Below are positions 62,971-64,000 of a DNA stretch of 64,000 nucleotides, in pieces. The position numbers and the translations under genes were made by a program. Below the pieces are notes generated by a model. It searched no databases. It was not told the origin of the DNA and worked only from the letters and a program-made list of their open reading frames with translations. This stretch comes from an uncultured Bacteroides sp. (GTDB taxonomy: Bacteria; Bacteroidota; Bacteroidia; Bacteroidales; Bacteroidaceae), in contig NZ_URFY01000020.1 in assembly GCF_900547205.1 (NCBI RefSeq), positions 1 through 64,000 of the forward strand, read 5' to 3'. The first letter of the stretch is position 1, and each line of letters starts with the position of its first letter.

Positions 62971-63642
62971 CTATTCTTTTTTAAGTGGCGGAAACAGAAG
63001 TTCCGTTCCTGCCGGTATGTTTCTGAAACTGTTCAGGTTATTGAACCTTGCTACCTGTCGCACCAGAAGGGAATCCCCGTAAATCTTGTGGCACAGGTAA
63101 GGAAGCGTTTCACCTTCCTTGACGGTGATAAGGCGGGACATATCGGGGGACTGCTTGGAATTCCGCTTTCTATCTTCCTCACTGCTGATGTCCTTCTTGA
63201 AACTTAATTCAAGCGAAGCCCGCAGAGGAATGCCCTGCCAGGAGAACAATGTGTAGTCCGTAGTTATCGAAGCCAGTCTGCCTTTGAAGAGCAGTTCCCC
63301 AAAAATTATTTTCACGTACGAGGGGCTGTGTCCGTCAGAATTATACACGTAAAGCAAATTTTCTATTTCCTTCACCTTATCATACGCTTTGTCTCCTTTC
63401 TGTGCACCCTCCACAACACCCGTACAGTCTATAGTCAACTTCAGTTGAAGTATTTCCGGCTCATAACCTTGAAATTTCTGGTCACCTCCAGTCGTTCCCA
63501 TCTGTTTATCTTTTCCGTAACGAATGTTATTCCCGAACTTGATTTGCTCCGGTTCCAGCAGCAATTCTATTGGCTTGCCATGTTTCTGCTGATATTGAGC
63601 GTCTGTGAAGGCTTCAAATTTTATCTTCTGCAATTTTGCCAT
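62971..63642 (-). CDS. LysM-containing tube/hub adaptor (Afp7-like)
   Basis: 223 aa. The N-terminal ~160 residues are the phage-tail-like domain (KIKFEAFTDAQYQQKHGKPI; KFQGYEPEILQLKLTIDCTG); the C-terminal ~50 form a LysM module (ITVKEGETLPYLCHKIYGD, RNIPAGTELLFPP). Such proteins join the spike to the tube in extracellular injection systems. The gene lies between the DUF5908 and spike genes, as expected. Confidence 0.88.
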   Translation of the reverse strand: MAKLQKIKFEAFTDAQYQQKHGKPIELLLEPEQIKFGNNIRYGKDKQMGTTGGDQKFQGYEPEILQLKLTIDCTGVVEGAQKGDKAYDKVKEIENLLYVYNSDGHSPSYVKIIFGELLFKGRLASITTDYTLFSWQGIPLRASLELSFKKDISSEEDRKRNSKQSPDMSRLITVKEGETLPYLCHKIYGDSLLVRQVARFNNLNSFRNIPAGTELLFPPLKKE

Positions 63643-63644
63643 AA

Positions 63645-63827
63645 CTATCTTTCTTTTTTGCGGGATTCTTTACTATAGGAGCTTACCTGACCGAAAGATT
63701 TTTCGGATACTTCCTCGGAAATATATGCCCTAAGTTTTGCATATACACTTTCCGCGATGGTCTCTTCAAGAACCACCTTCTTCTCCACAACGGTTTTCAC
63801 CTGTATTTCCTTGATAACTATCGGCAT
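63645..63827 (-). CDS. DUF5908 small injection-system protein
   Basis: 60 aa, basic with a Ser/Lys/Arg-rich end. The start PIVIKEIQVKTVVEK is the pattern of DUF5908, a small family found almost only in these clusters, usually between tube and LysM genes as here. Its function is unknown. The start overlaps the stop of the preceding tube gene by one base (TAATG), with AGGAGG about 8 nt upstream. Confidence 0.82.
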   Translation of the reverse strand: MPIVIKEIQVKTVVEKKVVLEETIAESVYAKLRAYISEEVSEKSFGQVSSYSKESRKKER

Positions 63828-64000
63828 TATTTGTTCCTCCTTATCATTGTGTGCCGCAGGGTAATGGACTCCACAGCGATTTTACTCTCGGATGCATTCA
63901 GCGGATTAACCGACCACTTGATGGGAATGGCGCGTTCACACACCCAACCCGCCACAATTCCACCTTTCTCGTCAAGCAGGTATATGTTGATAGTTCTGGG
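63827..64000 (-). CDS. Tail-tube protein, C-terminal part (cut by window edge)
   Basis: The window holds the last 57 codons. The sequence INIYLLDEKGGIVAGWVCER, then AIPIKWSVNPLNAS and VESITLRHTM, is the typical end of tube proteins of phage-like injection systems (the gp19/Afp1/Afp5 class). The start lies beyond 64000. Other tube and sheath genes are expected further right on the same strand. Confidence 0.8.
   Translation of the reverse strand, partial: PRTINIYLLDEKGGIVAGWVCERAIPIKWSVNPLNASESKIAVESITLRHTMIRRNK

Noticed and set aside
44197..63827. Type VI secretion system as the identity of the contractile cluster
   Set aside because: The ATPase is an AAA+ protein of the extracellular type, not ClpV; tape-measure, DUF5908, LysM hub and DUF4157 genes are eCIS markers, and no TssJLM genes are seen in the window.

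Overview
The window looks like the chromosome of a gut Bacteroides or close relative. Evidence: TAnnTTTG-type -7 promoter boxes, a glutamate-dependent acid-resistance cluster of the Bacteroides kind, and a CTnDOT-like conjugative element with Bacteroidales Tra and Mob families. The species cannot be fixed from the sequence alone.

Layout. (1) 1-6980 is chromosomal: gadB, glsA, an ion channel on the opposite strand, gadC, a PAS sensor histidine kinase and tRNA-Phe(GAA). Glutaminase makes glutamate from glutamine, the decarboxylase consumes a proton making GABA, and the antiporter exchanges GABA for glutamate. (2) From about 6981 to beyond the right edge is an integrative conjugative element (ICE) lying next to tRNA-Phe. 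It begins with an IntDOT-like integrase (7396-8631). (3) 9.7-21.6 kb is an accessory region of three co-directional gene strings. Each string starts about 30 nt after one of three ~180-nt copies of a strongly structured leader whose stems are kept by compensatory change. (4) 21.7-35.3 kb is the transfer region on the minus strand: lysozyme, traQ, O, N, M, L, K, J, I, H-like, G, F, E, then traD-like, a DUF3408 gene and the ParA-type traA. A plus-strand toxin-antitoxin-SecB-like chaperone island interrupts it between traD and traE. (5) 35.3-36.1 kb is a non-coding region with 10-bp repeats and a run of hairpins that is a good oriT candidate. It precedes mobA, the relaxase mobB and the coupling protein mobC. 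(6) 40.1-44.2 kb holds a small RibD/DHFR-like gene behind an attenuator-like leader, then rteB and rteA (regulator and hybrid sensor kinase).

(7) 44.2-64.0 kb is a contractile injection system (extracellular CIS; in this host group known as Bacteroidales injection systems) read leftward. In transcription order it encodes a tail-tube protein (cut by the window edge), DUF5908, a LysM tube-cap or hub protein, a VgrG-like spike and a PAAR tip. After an interrupting island come gp25, two large baseplate-wedge proteins with a small conserved protein between them, a 1529-aa tape-measure protein, a DUF4157 protein and an AAA+ ATPase. Sheath and other tube genes must lie to the right of the window. 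The ATPase gene is followed 31 nt later by rteA, so the injection system stands where tetQ stands in the tetQ-rteA-rteB operon of CTnDOT.

The island inside the injection-system locus (57.6-60.8 kb) holds a broken KilA-N gene, a REP-associated tyrosine transposase with a four-palindrome REP array, a broken lipoprotein gene, and a 249-aa protein. That protein combines a D...ExK nuclease-like motif with an N-terminal stretch resembling that of the DUF4157 protein, and I propose it as a cargo toxin. The most rewarding points are this candidate cargo, the three structured leaders, the coupling of the injection system to rteAB, the chaperone-assisted toxin-antitoxin island and the chimeric gene at 20692-21624.
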